A stretch of 64,000 nt of DNA from Corynebacterium sp. P3-F1 (GCF_030503635.1 NZ_CP129965.1:1364001-1428000); one strand, 5' to 3'. Shown: positions 21,553 to 35,072, counted from the first letter of the stretch. Notes: generated by a model not told the origin, from the sequence alone. A program made the numbers and translations.

Positions 21553-24090
21553 GTGGCTTTGTACCGGAAGTATCGCCCAGCCTCGTTCGCCGAGATGATT
21601 GGGCAGGAGCAGGTGACGCGCCCGTTGTCCACGGCGCTGGACAACGGGCGGGTCAACCACGCTTATTTGTTCTCGGGGCCGAGGGGGACGGGCAAGACGT
21701 CGTCGGCACGAATCTTGGCGCGTTCGCTGAACTGTGTCGAAGGACCGACGTCGACGCCGTGCGGGGTGTGCCCGTCGTGCGTCGCGCTCGCGCCGGGCGG
21801 GCCGGGCAACCTGGACGTCACGGAGATGGACGCCGCGTCGAACGGCGGTGTCGACGAGATGCGTGAGCTGCGCGAACGTGCGTATTTCGCGCCGGCGGAA
21901 TCACGGTACCGCGTGTTCATTATCGACGAGGCCCACATGATCACAGGCGCGGGCGCGAACGCCCTGTTGAAGATCGTGGAGGAGCCGCCGGAGCACCTCG
22001 TGTTCATTTTCGCGACGACGGAGCCGGAGAAGATCATCGGCACGATCCGCTCGCGCACGCACCACTACCCGTTCCGCCTGCTCACGCCTCAGGCGATGCG
22101 CCAGCTCGTCGAGCGCACGGTTGCGGCGGAAGGCGTCACGGTCGACGAGGACGTCTACCCATTGGTCATCCGCGCGGGCGGAGGATCGCCGCGTGACACA
22201 CTGTCGATTTTGGATCAGCTGCTCGCAGGAGCCGGCCCCGACGGATTGACGTATGAGCTCGCGTTGCCGCTTCTCGGGGTCACCGATCTTTCGCTTATCG
22301 ACGCAACGGTGGATGCCCTCGCTGCCCGCGATGCTGCCGCGCTGTTCCAGGCTGTCGACGATGTCATTGAGGCGGGCCACGAGCCCCGCCGCTTCGCCGT
22401 TGACCTGCTCGACCGTCTGCGCGACCTGATGATCATTCACGCGGTGCCGGATGCTTTCGGCCAAGGGCTCGTCGATGCCCCCACGGACCGAGCTGAGATC
22501 CTCGCGGCTGAGGCCGACAAATTCCCGGGCAACCAGCTCGCCGCCCTAGCCACCGAGGTCAACGAGCGCATCACCTCCCTGCGTGGCGCGACATCTCCGC
22601 GCTTGCTCCTGGAGATCATGATGGCCCATCTTCTCGGCGTGGCCACCGGTACGCAGGCACCAGCCGCCGTTGCCGGCCTCACCGAGATCCAAGACGCAGC
22701 AGCAGAAGCAACTGGAATGGGCGATCAGCCCCGTGGAGCGGCAGCGGCGCTCGCGGCAGCTGCCGCCGTTCAGGCCACCGCTAATGTGACCTCCCAGTCG
22801 ACACCCGCTCCGCGCGAGGCACCGAAAAAGAAGCCAGAGCGGCCGCACCCGCAGCCGCAGCTCCAGCAGGAGCCTGCCCCCCAGCCGAGACGCCAACCCG
22901 AGGCTCCGGAGGAGACTTCCCGACCTGAGCCATCATCACCGGCGAAGGAACAGGTGCCAGCGGAACGGCAGCAGCCTGGGCGGTTCCAGCAGTCAGAGCA
23001 GCAGGAGAAACCACAGCAGAAGGCCTCCGAGCCGGTTGCCGCAGTAGAGACAGCCGAGGACGCACATTCCGCCTCTGGTGCAGAGGGCGAATCCGGTGCC
23101 GATGTCGATCCCACGGCGCTCATGGAACGCATCCGGAAGGAATGGATCACTCTGCGGCAGTCAGTCGGTGAGCGCAACAAGGTCGCGGAAATCATGTTGA
23201 CCGAGGCCCAGCCGCTGGGAATGGAGGGAACGACTCTCGTCGTCGGCCATAACACTGGTGCACTCGCGAACAGCATCAACTCACAGCACAACAACGACGA
23301 TATTGCCGCGGTCCTGACCGAGAAGCTCGGCACCGAGATCGCGGTGCGCTGTGTGGTGGGTACTGACCCAAAAGCCGCGGGCTTTGAGGCCCCCACGCGT
23401 GAGCCGCGCGTGTGGAGCCCGCCTCGGACTCATCCTGAGCCGGATCCTGGAGTATCAGCCGCCCCCTCGGGGACGGAAACGCCGCGGGAGGAGGCAAACG
23501 CTGCCGTAGGCAGTTCGGATTCCCCGGGAGATGCCCCTACACCCAGCGAAGACACTGGTGACGAGCCGTACGCTGCCGACGGCGCTGAACCGGGCGAACC
23601 GACCCCGACGAGTGACGGTTCGGTATCGGCCGAGACCGAACCCGTGACACCTGAACCGGCTCCGGCCCCGGTGCAGTACGACCCGTGGGGGACAACGCCC
23701 GCGACGGCGGCCACAGATGATGGTGACCCGGATGCTGGGGTGGCCCGGAGCGCCGGGGAACCAGGTGATTCCCAGTCCAGGCCGGAGTCCCGAAACGATG
23801 CCTCCGTCCGCGGGGCCGATACTGCGGCGGCAGTGGCCGAGAAACGCCAGCCCGGGGTCGGGCCGAACACCGGATTCGGCGGGGGAACGAGCTTCAGCAG
23901 CGGGGTACCGCTGCCGCCGGAACCGGAAGATGAACCGCCGGCGGAAGAGGAAACGGCGCCGTACTCGCGCGAGGATGAAGAGCGGGACATGGTTGACCAG
24001 TCCCAGGAGGAAGGCACTTTCGACCGCCGTAACCCAACTGAGGTGGCAATGGATCTGCTGGCGGAAGAGTTGGGCGCACGGCCATTGTAA
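21553..24090 (+). CDS. dnaX: DNA polymerase III subunit gamma/tau
   Basis: 845 aa. AAA+ clamp-loader domain 1-370 with MALYRKYRPASFAEMIGQEQV, Walker A GPRGTGKTSSA, zinc module CGVCPSC plus an upstream Cys (LNCVEG), Walker B IIDEAHM and sensor residues (FATTEPEKI). A long Pro/Gln/Glu-rich linker follows (about 395-510), then a tau-like domain (about 520-610: DPTALMERIRKEWITLRQSV) and a second acidic low-complexity region before the conserved end NPTEVAMDLLAEELGARPL. GTG start. The copy of the 11-mer repeat at 22293 encodes SLIDA. Confidence 0.95.
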   Translation: MALYRKYRPASFAEMIGQEQVTRPLSTALDNGRVNHAYLFSGPRGTGKTSSARILARSLNCVEGPTSTPCGVCPSCVALAPGGPGNLDVTEMDAASNGGVDEMRELRERAYFAPAESRYRVFIIDEAHMITGAGANALLKIVEEPPEHLVFIFATTEPEKIIGTIRSRTHHYPFRLLTPQAMRQLVERTVAAEGVTVDEDVYPLVIRAGGGSPRDTLSILDQLLAGAGPDGLTYELALPLLGVTDLSLIDATVDALAARDAAALFQAVDDVIEAGHEPRRFAVDLLDRLRDLMIIHAVPDAFGQGLVDAPTDRAEILAAEADKFPGNQLAALATEVNERITSLRGATSPRLLLEIMMAHLLGVATGTQAPAAVAGLTEIQDAAAEATGMGDQPRGAAAALAAAAAVQATANVTSQSTPAPREAPKKKPERPHPQPQLQQEPAPQPRRQPEAPEETSRPEPSSPAKEQVPAERQQPGRFQQSEQQEKPQQKASEPVAAVETAEDAHSASGAEGESGADVDPTALMERIRKEWITLRQSVGERNKVAEIMLTEAQPLGMEGTTLVVGHNTGALANSINSQHNNDDIAAVLTEKLGTEIAVRCVVGTDPKAAGFEAPTREPRVWSPPRTHPEPDPGVSAAPSGTETPREEANAAVGSSDSPGDAPTPSEDTGDEPYAADGAEPGEPTPTSDGSVSAETEPVTPEPAPAPVQYDPWGTTPATAATDDGDPDAGVARSAGEPGDSQSRPESRNDASVRGADTAAAVAEKRQPGVGPNTGFGGGTSFSSGVPLPPEPEDEPPAEEETAPYSREDEERDMVDQSQEEGTFDRRNPTEVAMDLLAEELGARPL

Positions 24091-24179
24091 GCGCTCGGTA
24101 CACTAGTCGGCGGACGCGGCCGATATTGACAGTCGCGTGAAAAATCATTATTCAAGCGTTCAAGAAAGGTCAACGACCA

Positions 24180-24539
24180 ATGACTCAGCCCGATCAGAAC
24201 GGTATGCCCGACATGCAGGAACTCATCCGCCAGGCGGCTGAGGTTCAGGCTCAGATCCAGCGCGCGCAGGAGGAGATCCTCGCCGCATCCGTGCAGGGCA
24301 CCGCTGGCGGCGGTCTGGTGAACATCACCATGACCGGTGGAGCGGAGATCACCGACCTCTCCATTAGCCCGGAGGCAGTTGACCCGGAGGACGTGGAAAC
24401 GCTCCAGGACCTCATTCTTGCCGCCTACCGTGATGCCCACACGAAGGCCGGCCAGCTCGCACAGGAGAAGATCGGCCCGCTGACCCAGCAGGCTCCGGGT
24501 GAGGGCAACGACTTCACCCAGATGTTCGGCGGAAACTAG
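24180..24539 (+). CDS. YbaB/EbfC family nucleoid-associated protein
   Basis: 119 aa. Central YbaB signature MQELIRQAAEVQAQIQRAQEEILAASVQGTAGGGLVNITMTGGAEITDLSISPEAV. YbaB dimers bind DNA and usually sit in dnaX-ybaB-recR, as here. AAGAAAGG precedes the ATG by about 12 nt. recR follows 9 nt after its stop. Confidence 0.95.
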   Translation: MTQPDQNGMPDMQELIRQAAEVQAQIQRAQEEILAASVQGTAGGGLVNITMTGGAEITDLSISPEAVDPEDVETLQDLILAAYRDAHTKAGQLAQEKIGPLTQQAPGEGNDFTQMFGGN

Positions 24540-24548
24540 TCCCGCCCT

Positions 24549-25175
24549 ATGTTTGAAGGCCCTCTCCAGGACCTCATCGACGAGTTCTCCCGCCTCCCCG
24601 GAGTGGGACCGAAAAGCGCTCAGCGCATTGCGTTCCACCTGCTGAAGACGGACCCGGACGATATCGACCGTCTGCGCAGCGCGCTCGGCGCGGTGCGTGA
24701 CGGTGTCACGTTCTGCCGGATTTGCAACAACGTGTCGCGTGAGGAGGTATGTCGCGTCTGCGCAGACAGCGGACGTGATGCGGGCCTCATCTGCGTCGTT
24801 GAGGACGCGAAGGATATCCAGGTCATTGAGCGCACCGGGGAATATTCAGGGCGGTACCATGTGCTCGGCGGAGCGCTCGATCCGCTGGCGAATGTGGGAC
24901 CGAAAGACTTGGCTATTTCCTCCCTACTGCAACGAATCGGCGGCGTTCTGCCTGACCGGGACGGTGACGATGCGCCGGACATCCACGAGGTTATTCTGGC
25001 CACGGACCCCGACACCGAGGGGGAGGCGACAGCGTCTTACCTGGCACGTTTGCTCAAGGATTTCCCGGATTTGACCATCTCGCGCTTGGCATCGGGAATG
25101 CCCCTCGGAGGCGACTTGGAGTTCGTCGACGAACTCACGCTCTCCCGTGCGTTGACGGGACGCCTGCAGCTCTAG
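24549..25175 (+). CDS. recR: Recombination mediator RecR
   Basis: 208 aa. HhH region [21 protein letters not shown], Cys4 zinc finger [16 protein letters not shown], Toprim domain [29 protein letters not shown] and [17 protein letters not shown], and the Walker-like C-terminal part [25 protein letters not shown]. It acts with RecF/RecO to load RecA at gaps. Its stop shares CTAG (25172-25175) with gatD on the other strand. Confidence 0.97.
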   Translation: MFEGPLQDLIDEFSRLPGVGPKSAQRIAFHLLKTDPDDIDRLRSALGAVRDGVTFCRICNNVSREEVCRVCADSGRDAGLICVVEDAKDIQVIERTGEYSGRYHVLGGALDPLANVGPKDLAISSLLQRIGGVLPDRDGDDAPDIHEVILATDPDTEGEATASYLARLLKDFPDLTISRLASGMPLGGDLEFVDELTLSRALTGRLQL

Positions 25176-25918
25176 CGGCCCATGCGCTCGAGGCGCAGGC
25201 GGTCGACCACCGGCAGCTCCAACGGCTCGAGGTCGGACAGAGCAACGCCCATGGCCTGGGCGAGAATCAGGTCGGCCAACTCAGGGTTGCGGGCGAGCGC
25301 TGGCCCGTGCATGTAGGTGGCAATGACGCTGCCCTGCACGGCCCCTTCGTGGCTCTGCCCGTTCGCGGCGCCGAAATCCGCGTTGCCGCCGTTGCCTTGC
25401 CCGGCTGTCACGGTGCCCAGCGGGGAGGCGTCGGTGCCGAGGACGGTGCCACCCAGGTGATTCTCGAACCCGCTGAGCGGCTGAGTCAGGTGCTTCGCCA
25501 CTCCGGCTTTGACAGGGGTGGAGGCGACTTCACCGATGGCGCGGGAGGGCAGGGGGGTAGTTGTGGCGTCGATAAGCGAGAGGCCTTGGACCTGTTTGCC
25601 CTGGGCGTGGAAGCTTTCGCCGAGGACTTGGAGCCCGGCGCACACCGCGAAGATCGGGCGGCCGTTCGCTGCGGCGCGGATCAGGCCCTTGTCGGCGCAC
25701 AGGTGTTCAGCGGCGAGCACCTGTGCGCTGTCTTCGCCGCCGCCGAGTGTGTACGCCGCGAGGTCCTCCGGCACTGCTTCCCCGAGCTTGATGGGCAGGA
25801 TCTCTGCGTTGATGCCGCGCATACGGGCGCGGCCGCGGAGAACGAGAGCGTTGCCGTCGTCGCCGTACGTGCCCAGCACGTCGGGGAGAACAAGGCCGAT
25901 TGTGAGCGTGTCAGCCAT
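25172..25918 (-). CDS. gatD: Lipid II isoglutaminyl synthase, glutaminase subunit GatD
   Basis: 248-aa class I glutamine amidotransferase (CobB/CobQ-like) that supplies ammonia to MurT for amidation of the D-Glu in lipid II. Nucleophile C93 in [11 protein letters not shown], catalytic His in [17 protein letters not shown] (about H204). Substrate-binding GGEDSAQ near residue 60. It overlaps murT by 8 nt. It belongs to cell-wall synthesis, not cobalamin synthesis despite the similarity. Confidence 0.93.
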   Translation of the reverse strand: MADTLTIGLVLPDVLGTYGDDGNALVLRGRARMRGINAEILPIKLGEAVPEDLAAYTLGGGEDSAQVLAAEHLCADKGLIRAAANGRPIFAVCAGLQVLGESFHAQGKQVQGLSLIDATTTPLPSRAIGEVASTPVKAGVAKHLTQPLSGFENHLGGTVLGTDASPLGTVTAGQGNGGNADFGAANGQSHEGAVQGSVIATYMHGPALARNPELADLILAQAMGVALSDLEPLELPVVDRLRLERMGR

Positions 25919-27224
25919 GGGAGACCTCTTTCTCGAGCGCTTTCTTCAGATTCAGCAGCGCGGTGTAGTTCGCCAGCACCTCGACGCGCCCGGGCGGGCA
26001 GTCGGCGATGGCCTTGAGCGGGTCGTGGATGAGCTCGTGCTCGACACCGGCGTATAGCAACCGGACAGCGAGATCGGTGCCGCGTTCGCCGGAGGCTTTG
26101 ACGGCGATGCCCTCGAAGTCTTCGAAACGGACATCCCACAGCCAGGACAGGTCGGCACCGTCCCCTTCGTGTCCGTTGACGGCGATGACGAGGCCGTCGG
26201 CGTCGCGGTCGACCATGGACAGGGCTTCCTGCCAGCCGGCGGGGTTCTTCGCCAAGAGTAAGTGCACGTCGCGGCCGTTCCAGGGGATGGTGGTGTAGCG
26301 GCCCGCAACATCGTCGACACGCTCGGCCGCGCCTATCGCGTCCTGCTTATCGACGCCAAATGCCTCCACCGCCGCCGCGATCGCCTGGGCGGCATTGCCC
26401 CGGTTGGCTCGTCCCGGCAGCGCGAGGTTCAGCGGGAACGTCGTTCCGTCGGGGGCAGTCAGGCCCTCGTCGGTGATAGTCCAGTCGGGTGTGGGGCGGC
26501 GGAATTCGCGGCCGTCGTCTAGCGGTTTCGTGGCGTACCAGTCGTCGTCGGTGCGGACGATGTGGCCGGCGCCGCGCGGGTTGGACACGGAATCGCCCAC
26601 CCAGCCCGGCCCGGCGGAGACCCACACCACATTCGGCGCGTCGAAGGCGACCGAGGTGACCAGCACGTCGTCGCAGTTCGCGATAACGGTCATGTCCGGG
26701 TGCGCTTCCACCGCACCGCGGAGGGCGCGTTCGATGGAGTTGATCTCGCCGACGCGGTCGAGCTGGTCGCGTGTGAGGTTCAGCAGCACGAGAGCCGTCG
26801 GGTTCAGCTTGTCCGCCACTGCGGGCACATGCAGTTCATCGACCTCGAGCACTACATGCGACGCTTTCTCCCCGGCGAGGAGTGCGGAGATGATCCCGGC
26901 GTCCATGTTGTCGCCGCCTTCGTTGGTGGCCACAGTGTGCTGCGACCCGATCGCCCCAGCAAGCATGCGCGTCGTGGTCGATTTGCCATTGGTGCCGGTG
27001 ACCAGCACAGACGGGCGGCCGCCGCCGAGCTGTTCCAAGATCCCGGGGTCGATCGCGCCGGCCACTAAGCCGCCGATCATTCCGCCGGCGCCGCGGCCTG
27101 AAGCCCGCGAAGCCTTTGTGGCCAGCTTCGCTGCGGTCACCGCCGCGGTACTGCGCAGGCGCTTGAACACGCCTGCCTGGCCCGCCCGGTTCTGCGAACC
27201 GGAACCGGTTGTGCTCGAATTCAT
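25911..27224 (-). CDS. murT: Lipid II isoglutaminyl synthase, MurT subunit
   Basis: 437-aa Mur ligase relative. ATP loop VLVTGTNGKSTTTRMLAGAI, EVDELHVP, LLNLTRDQLDRVGEINSIE, and the C-terminal MurT-specific domain with YAGVEHELIHDPLKAIADC. In the MurT family a Cys4 zinc ribbon is usually inserted in the middle domain. Here that stretch (about residues 215-250, HIVRTDDDWYATKPLDDG) has no cysteine, and only two Cys occur elsewhere. Partner of GatD in the same operon. Confidence 0.93.
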   Translation of the reverse strand: MNSSTTGSGSQNRAGQAGVFKRLRSTAAVTAAKLATKASRASGRGAGGMIGGLVAGAIDPGILEQLGGGRPSVLVTGTNGKSTTTRMLAGAIGSQHTVATNEGGDNMDAGIISALLAGEKASHVVLEVDELHVPAVADKLNPTALVLLNLTRDQLDRVGEINSIERALRGAVEAHPDMTVIANCDDVLVTSVAFDAPNVVWVSAGPGWVGDSVSNPRGAGHIVRTDDDWYATKPLDDGREFRRPTPDWTITDEGLTAPDGTTFPLNLALPGRANRGNAAQAIAAAVEAFGVDKQDAIGAAERVDDVAGRYTTIPWNGRDVHLLLAKNPAGWQEALSMVDRDADGLVIAVNGHEGDGADLSWLWDVRFEDFEGIAVKASGERGTDLAVRLLYAGVEHELIHDPLKAIADCPPGRVEVLANYTALLNLKKALEKEVSHG

Positions 27225-27271
27225 GGGCTAAACCCTAGACCATCAGGCCGTCACGATGGTTCAGGAGCGCG

Positions 27272-28408
27272 TCAGCGGCCGCGTGCGTCGCGCGCCGCGT
27301 CCGCAGCGTCGAGAAACTGCTCGTCAGTGAGCAGCGGTATGCCTTTACGTTGTGCGTGCATCGCCTTTCCGCGCAGGTCGGCCGGGTCGCCGGTCGCGTT
27401 GGTGACAACGAGCGATGTTTCACGGGTGAGCTTCTCCGCGTAGTTCATTTCCAAATCGAGGATAGCCTGAATCAGTTCGTCGTGGTCGGTGCGGATGTCA
27501 TCGGAGACAACGACTTCCATGCCCGGCCGCAGTCCGGATTTATCGGTGAACTGGCCGGGATTGCCATGCTGCGCAGGCGCTTTCTCCGCGTCCACGCGCA
27601 GTTGCGAACGCTGCAGGCTAAAACGGTCGGGAGCAAGGGAGTCGGTGGTGCGGGTGTCCAGCGGCCCCGCTTCAGAAAGCGCCAGGAACAACCCCACCAA
27701 AGCGAGGGTGCGCTCGCGCGACGTTTCTTCCTCTGGCTGCGCCGCGCGTTGGGCGGAGGCTTCGGCAGGCGGCACAGACACGCCGGAGAGGGAGGCGACG
27801 GCTTCGAGGCGTTCGTCGATAAGCACTGCACCCTGCTTGCGTGCGGACGCCAGCGTATCCACGATCGCCTCCGGACGCGGCACATGCCCCACCCGCTGCC
27901 TGCGGCGGCCTTGACGACGGTTCCGCGACCGATTCGCCCGCGCCGCGGCATTCATTGCGCGCCGCGCCTCCGACACAATGAAGCCCCACACGAGCGGTGC
28001 GTCGTGGACAACGAGGGTGCGGCCGTCGATGAATCGGTCTAGCTTTTTCAGGTGACGGGAAAATTTCGCGGCGCGCTCGAAATCGTTGCGCCGCACACCA
28101 TGGGTGTGCATCGGGCCGGGATCTCCGCCGACGTTGAAAACAGCGTGAAATTCTTCCCCGACCACACCGGAATCGTCGAACGCGACGCCGTCCAACGTGA
28201 TTAGGCGGCCGCTGCTCGGGTGGATATTCGTGGTCTGCGCTGTGAACGCGGCAAACGGGAACTGCTGCGTCAGGCTCGGTTCCTGCGGAGTTGACTGCGC
28301 AGGGCCAGGTTCGTGCTTCGTCTCCGATCCTTCAGGCCGCCCTGGCTGGGAAGTAGGCCCGGAAACAGGTCCGGAGTCTCGGGGAGTGGGGGTGTCGTTT
28401 TTTACCAT
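27272..28408 (-). CDS. DnaQ-like exonuclease-fold protein with BRCT-like end, degenerate active site
   Basis: 378 aa at the position of the DnaQ/epsilon-like gene in C. glutamicum. A Pro/Ser-rich N-terminus (1-45) precedes an exonuclease-like fold (about 65-150: LITLDGVAFDDSGVVGEEFHAVFNVGGDPGPMHTHG, then TLVVHDAPLVWGFIV). The DEDDh motifs are not intact: LDGVAF replaces the DxE of ExoI, and no FD follows VVHDA. A BRCT-like C-terminus follows (about 295-370: LRPGMEVVVSDDI...TSLVVTNA...GIPLLTDEQFLDA). Probably non-catalytic. The start overlaps the upstream Pro-rich gene by 7 nt. Confidence 0.75.
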   Translation of the reverse strand: MVKNDTPTPRDSGPVSGPTSQPGRPEGSETKHEPGPAQSTPQEPSLTQQFPFAAFTAQTTNIHPSSGRLITLDGVAFDDSGVVGEEFHAVFNVGGDPGPMHTHGVRRNDFERAAKFSRHLKKLDRFIDGRTLVVHDAPLVWGFIVSEARRAMNAAARANRSRNRRQGRRRQRVGHVPRPEAIVDTLASARKQGAVLIDERLEAVASLSGVSVPPAEASAQRAAQPEEETSRERTLALVGLFLALSEAGPLDTRTTDSLAPDRFSLQRSQLRVDAEKAPAQHGNPGQFTDKSGLRPGMEVVVSDDIRTDHDELIQAILDLEMNYAEKLTRETSLVVTNATGDPADLRGKAMHAQRKGIPLLTDEQFLDAADAARDARGR

Positions 28409-28713
28409 TGGAGTTCAAAAATCGGTTGAGGTGGAGGCAGATCGTCGCTAGCGCCGCCGGCATGGCCACCGCCGTTGTCCACACCTGTGTCTGTGCCGCG
28501 CTCCGGGTGAGAAGGCGCGGGTCCTGGTACCGGCGCCTGATGCGGGCCGGGATCCGGGGCTGCAGGAGCTGGCGGGGCTGGTGCCGGTGCCTGGTTCGGG
28601 GCAGGGACGTGAGCCGAAGGGGGGCTGTGGGGTTGAAGGGGCCCAATCACCACCGCCGGTGTGTTGCACGGCGAAAGATCAGCGCGACCGCTGTCAGCGT
28701 CGTGCTTGGTCAT
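28402..28713 (-). CDS. Small proline-rich protein upstream of the DnaQ-like gene
   Basis: 103 aa, no signal peptide. The central Pro/Ala-rich region (PNQAPAPAPPAPAAPDPGP) is followed by a Gly/Asp-rich tail ending PPPQPIFELQW. GAGGAG is 8 nt before the ATG, and the stop overlaps the DnaQ-like start by 7 nt, so it is probably translated and coupled. The low complexity gives no family. The tail FELQW could be a docking peptide; that is speculation. Confidence 0.55.
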   Translation of the reverse strand: MTKHDADSGRADLSPCNTPAVVIGPLQPHSPPSAHVPAPNQAPAPAPPAPAAPDPGPHQAPVPGPAPSHPERGTDTGVDNGGGHAGGASDDLPPPQPIFELQW

Positions 28714-28774
28714 GCTGATCTCCTCAGGTTCAACTCATTACATTTCTTGAGAAGAGTAGTACTGACCGGCGAAA

Positions 28775-30691
<1,917 letters not shown>

Positions 30692-30763
30692 CTAGAACCC
30701 GCCGCGGCGCAGAAGTAGGGCAGCTCCTGGAAGGGTGCACTTCGCCGTGGTTGCCAATGACAT
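30692..30763 (-). CDS. leuL: leuA leader peptide (attenuation peptide)
   Basis: 23 aa starting MSLATTAKCTLPGAA and then three consecutive leucine codons (CTA CTT CTG) and RRGGF. This is a classical amino-acid-sensing leader: ribosomes stalling at the Leu codons would free the antiterminator. The promoter TAGGAT box ends 7 nt before the ATG, so the leader is probably leaderless and its translation begins at the transcript's 5' end. No other ORF explains the region. Confidence 0.75.
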   Translation of the reverse strand: MSLATTAKCTLPGAALLLRRGGF

Positions 30764-30770
30764 GCCTCAC

Positions 30771-30798
30771 ATCCTAACCGCGGTGTGTCACGGTGCAA
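30771..30798 (-). promoter_or_regulatory. leuL-leuA promoter
   Basis: On the minus strand TTGCAC (30793-30798), 16-nt spacer, TAGGAT (30771-30776); the start is then expected at or next to the leuL ATG. Confidence 0.65.
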
Positions 30799-30852
30799 CC
30801 TCGGGGGCGGTCACGCGCTTCGTTGCGCGTAGAGAGGCGGTGTCAGCTGCAG

Positions 30853-31773
30853 CTATACGGATTTGCGCGACAGGAAGAAGGTAGCCACGAACATGGCCAC
30901 CACAGCCAGCGCCATCAAAGCCCATCCCCACACCGTGGTCACCGTGAACGTCTCACCCAGCAGAGTCATGCCCAGCGAATATGCGAGCAGCGGCTCGAAA
31001 ATCTTCATCGCCGGCAGCGACCGGGACAAATTGCCGGCACTGAACGCATATTGCTGCACGATCGTGCCCACCACAGCAGCGGCGAGCAAGGCGTACAGCG
31101 GCCACGTGGTCACCAGTTCCACGATGCCGCCGCGTACGAAGGCATCCACCGCCGTCTTGGAGAACACCGCCAGATAGCCGAAGATCGCGCCGCAGATCGC
31201 ACCCAGCAGAAACGCGCGCATGACAGACCCCTGCCGTTTCGCCGCGAAGGCTGTCACGACCATCACGACCACTCCCGCGCCCAGCGCAATAAGCCATTCG
31301 CTTAACGACGCCTCCCGTGCCCCCGGCTCCGGCTTACCCAGCACCACGAGCACGCCGACCGCCACAGTGAGCACTGTGGCCCAGAATGTCTCATCCAGTT
31401 CCATGCGCTGCTGCTCCACCCGCGCCGACAGAAGCAGTGTGAGCAGAAGCGACAGAACCAGAACCGGTTGCACGACCAGCAGGGTGCCAAATGCCAGGGC
31501 CACCGCCTGAAAGCCGTACGCCACCCACGCGAGTGACAACGACAACCACCACGTCGGACGCTTGATCGCGCCGATTGCCCCCGCTGAACTCTGTCGCACA
31601 GGCTGATCCGCCGGATCATCCGGCAGCTCTTCCCGCCACTCTGCCTGTCGTCGCCGCTGCTCATCGTTGTAGCGCAGCACGATCTGGTGGCGCCAGACTG
31701 TGCCGATCGCGATCGTCAGCGCTGAAGCGAACGCGAAAAGGACGGCGAGGGCATTGTTGTGCACCCGGCTCAT
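30853..31773 (-). CDS. DMT/EamA-like membrane protein
   Basis: 306 aa with about nine to ten helices. After the first helix (9-27) comes a charged cytosolic loop (RRRQAEWREELPDDPADQPVRQ). Then EamA-like repeats appear: GTLLVVQPVLVLSLLLTLLLSA, and in the second half KIFEPLLAYSLGMTLLGE, the usual substrate-site segments of drug/metabolite transporters. C. glutamicum has a membrane protein gene at the same place between leuA and lysC. Substrate unknown. Confidence 0.85.
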   Translation of the reverse strand: MSRVHNNALAVLFAFASALTIAIGTVWRHQIVLRYNDEQRRRQAEWREELPDDPADQPVRQSSAGAIGAIKRPTWWLSLSLAWVAYGFQAVALAFGTLLVVQPVLVLSLLLTLLLSARVEQQRMELDETFWATVLTVAVGVLVVLGKPEPGAREASLSEWLIALGAGVVVMVVTAFAAKRQGSVMRAFLLGAICGAIFGYLAVFSKTAVDAFVRGGIVELVTTWPLYALLAAAVVGTIVQQYAFSAGNLSRSLPAMKIFEPLLAYSLGMTLLGETFTVTTVWGWALMALAVVAMFVATFFLSRKSV

Positions 31774-31887
31774 AGTAGTGGGCCCAAGGAGTGCAATTTA
31801 ATGGCGGGATTTCCCCTTTCCTACGGGTATCCTGTTTCACACAGCATGACCGCGTGACAATCGTCAGACACCGAAAGGCGGACCAGG

Positions 31888-33153
31888 GTGGCACTGATCG
31901 TCCAGAAATACGGCGGATCCTCGCTTGAGAGCGCGGAACGAATTCGTGCCGTCGCGGAACGTGTCGTGGCCACCCACAAGGCCGGCAACGATGTCGTGGT
32001 TGTCTGCTCCGCGATGGGCGACACTACAGACGAGCTGCTGGACCTCGCCGCCCAGGTCAACCCGACTCCGCCGCCGCGGGAGATGGACATGCTGCTCACA
32101 GCCGGTGAGCGCATCTCTAACTCGCTGGTGGCCATGGCCATTGCGGGTCTGGGCGCGCCGGTGCAGTCCTTCACCGGCTCCCAGGCCGGTGTGATCACTA
32201 CTGAGCGCCACGGCAACGCCCGCATCCTCGAGGTCACCCCGGGCCGCGTGCAGGAAGCCATTGACGCCGGAAAGATCGCCATTGTCGCTGGCTTCCAAGG
32301 CGTTAACCGGGACACGCGTGACGTGACCACCCTGGGGCGCGGCGGATCCGACACCACCGCTGTGGCGCTCGCCGCGGCGCTGGGGGCGGACGAGTGCGAG
32401 ATCTACTCCGATGTGGATGGCGTGTACAGCGCCGACCCCCGCATCGTCTCCGACGCGAAGAAGCTCGACCATCTCTGCTTCGAGGAGATGCTCGAGCTCG
32501 CGGCGTCTGGGTCGAAGATTCTGGTGCTGCGCAGCGTCGAGTACGCCCGCGCATTCAACGTTCCCATGCGAGTACGCTCGTCTTACAGCAACGATCCCGG
32601 CACTCTCGTGTCCGGAGCGATGGAGGATATCCCCATGGAAGAAGCAGTCCTGGTCGGTGTCGCCACCGACGATTCCGAAGCAAAGATCACCGTGTTCGGC
32701 ATCCCGGACGTGCCAGGTGAAGCCGCCAAGGTCTTCCGCGCGCTGGCGGACGCCGAGATCAACATCGACATGGTCCTGCAAAACACCTCTACGCAGGACG
32801 ACAACACCACCGACATCACCTTCACGCTCCCGATCGCCGACGGTCCGCGCGGTATGGAGCTGCTCACCAACCTGGTCAACAGCGAAGGCTGGCAGGACGT
32901 CACCTACAACGACGAGATCGCCAAGGTCTCGCTCGTCGGTGCTGGTATGAAGTCTCACCCGGGCGTCACCGCCGACTTCACGGAGGCGCTGCGCGACAAG
33001 GATGTCAACATCGGCATGATGAACACCTCGGAGATCCGAATTACCGCCGTTGTCCGCCGTGCCGACATGGCTGAAGCCGCCCGCGTCATCCACGAGAAAT
33101 TCGATCTCGGAGGCGGCGAGCCCGCCGTCGTGTATGCGGGTACCGGACGCTAG
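31888..33153 (+). CDS. lysC: Aspartokinase (alpha subunit)
   Basis: 421 aa. Kinase domain 1-250 with [35 protein letters not shown] segment ([15 protein letters not shown]) and [17 protein letters not shown]. Two ACT domains at about 265-421 bind lysine and threonine in the C. glutamicum enzyme. GTG start, as in that species. It encodes alpha, while an internal start gives beta. First step from aspartate to lysine, threonine and methionine; asd follows 49 nt later in the same operon. Confidence 0.97.
   Translation: MALIVQKYGGSSLESAERIRAVAERVVATHKAGNDVVVVCSAMGDTTDELLDLAAQVNPTPPPREMDMLLTAGERISNSLVAMAIAGLGAPVQSFTGSQAGVITTERHGNARILEVTPGRVQEAIDAGKIAIVAGFQGVNRDTRDVTTLGRGGSDTTAVALAAALGADECEIYSDVDGVYSADPRIVSDAKKLDHLCFEEMLELAASGSKILVLRSVEYARAFNVPMRVRSSYSNDPGTLVSGAMEDIPMEEAVLVGVATDDSEAKITVFGIPDVPGEAAKVFRALADAEINIDMVLQNTSTQDDNTTDITFTLPIADGPRGMELLTNLVNSEGWQDVTYNDEIAKVSLVGAGMKSHPGVTADFTEALRDKDVNIGMMNTSEIRITAVVRRADMAEAARVIHEKFDLGGGEPAVVYAGTGR
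32635..33153 (+). CDS. lysC: Aspartokinase beta subunit (internal translation start)
   Basis: In-frame ATG at 32635 ([20 protein letters not shown]) preceded by GGAGGA with a 7-nt gap. This reproduces the known alpha2/beta2 arrangement of corynebacterial aspartokinase. Product 172 aa consisting of the two ACT domains. Confidence 0.75.
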   Translation: MEEAVLVGVATDDSEAKITVFGIPDVPGEAAKVFRALADAEINIDMVLQNTSTQDDNTTDITFTLPIADGPRGMELLTNLVNSEGWQDVTYNDEIAKVSLVGAGMKSHPGVTADFTEALRDKDVNIGMMNTSEIRITAVVRRADMAEAARVIHEKFDLGGGEPAVVYAGTGR

Positions 33154-33187
33154 GGCGCCACACGCGGCGCACAGACGCGAAAACTAG

Positions 33188-34866
<1,679 letters not shown>

Positions 34867-35072
34867 GAGTGCAGAGGTTACCAGCAGGAAGACCCTCCAC
34901 CTGCGAATGAGCGCCGGCTGAAACAGTCGACCTGACAACGCGCTGCCCAGGCGCTGGAACGCAGGTCAAACTAAGGAATGAGTTAGGGCGTACTTGCTTG
35001 AAGCCCATGTGGGGTGTGCGTAGTGTCGGGAGCATCAGCGAAATAACCTGATTTATCGAGGAGGGCCATCGA

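Noticed and set aside
25172..25918. Cobalamin gene cobQ
   Set aside because: Length, overlap with murT and the YMHGP motif fit GatD of lipid II amidation.
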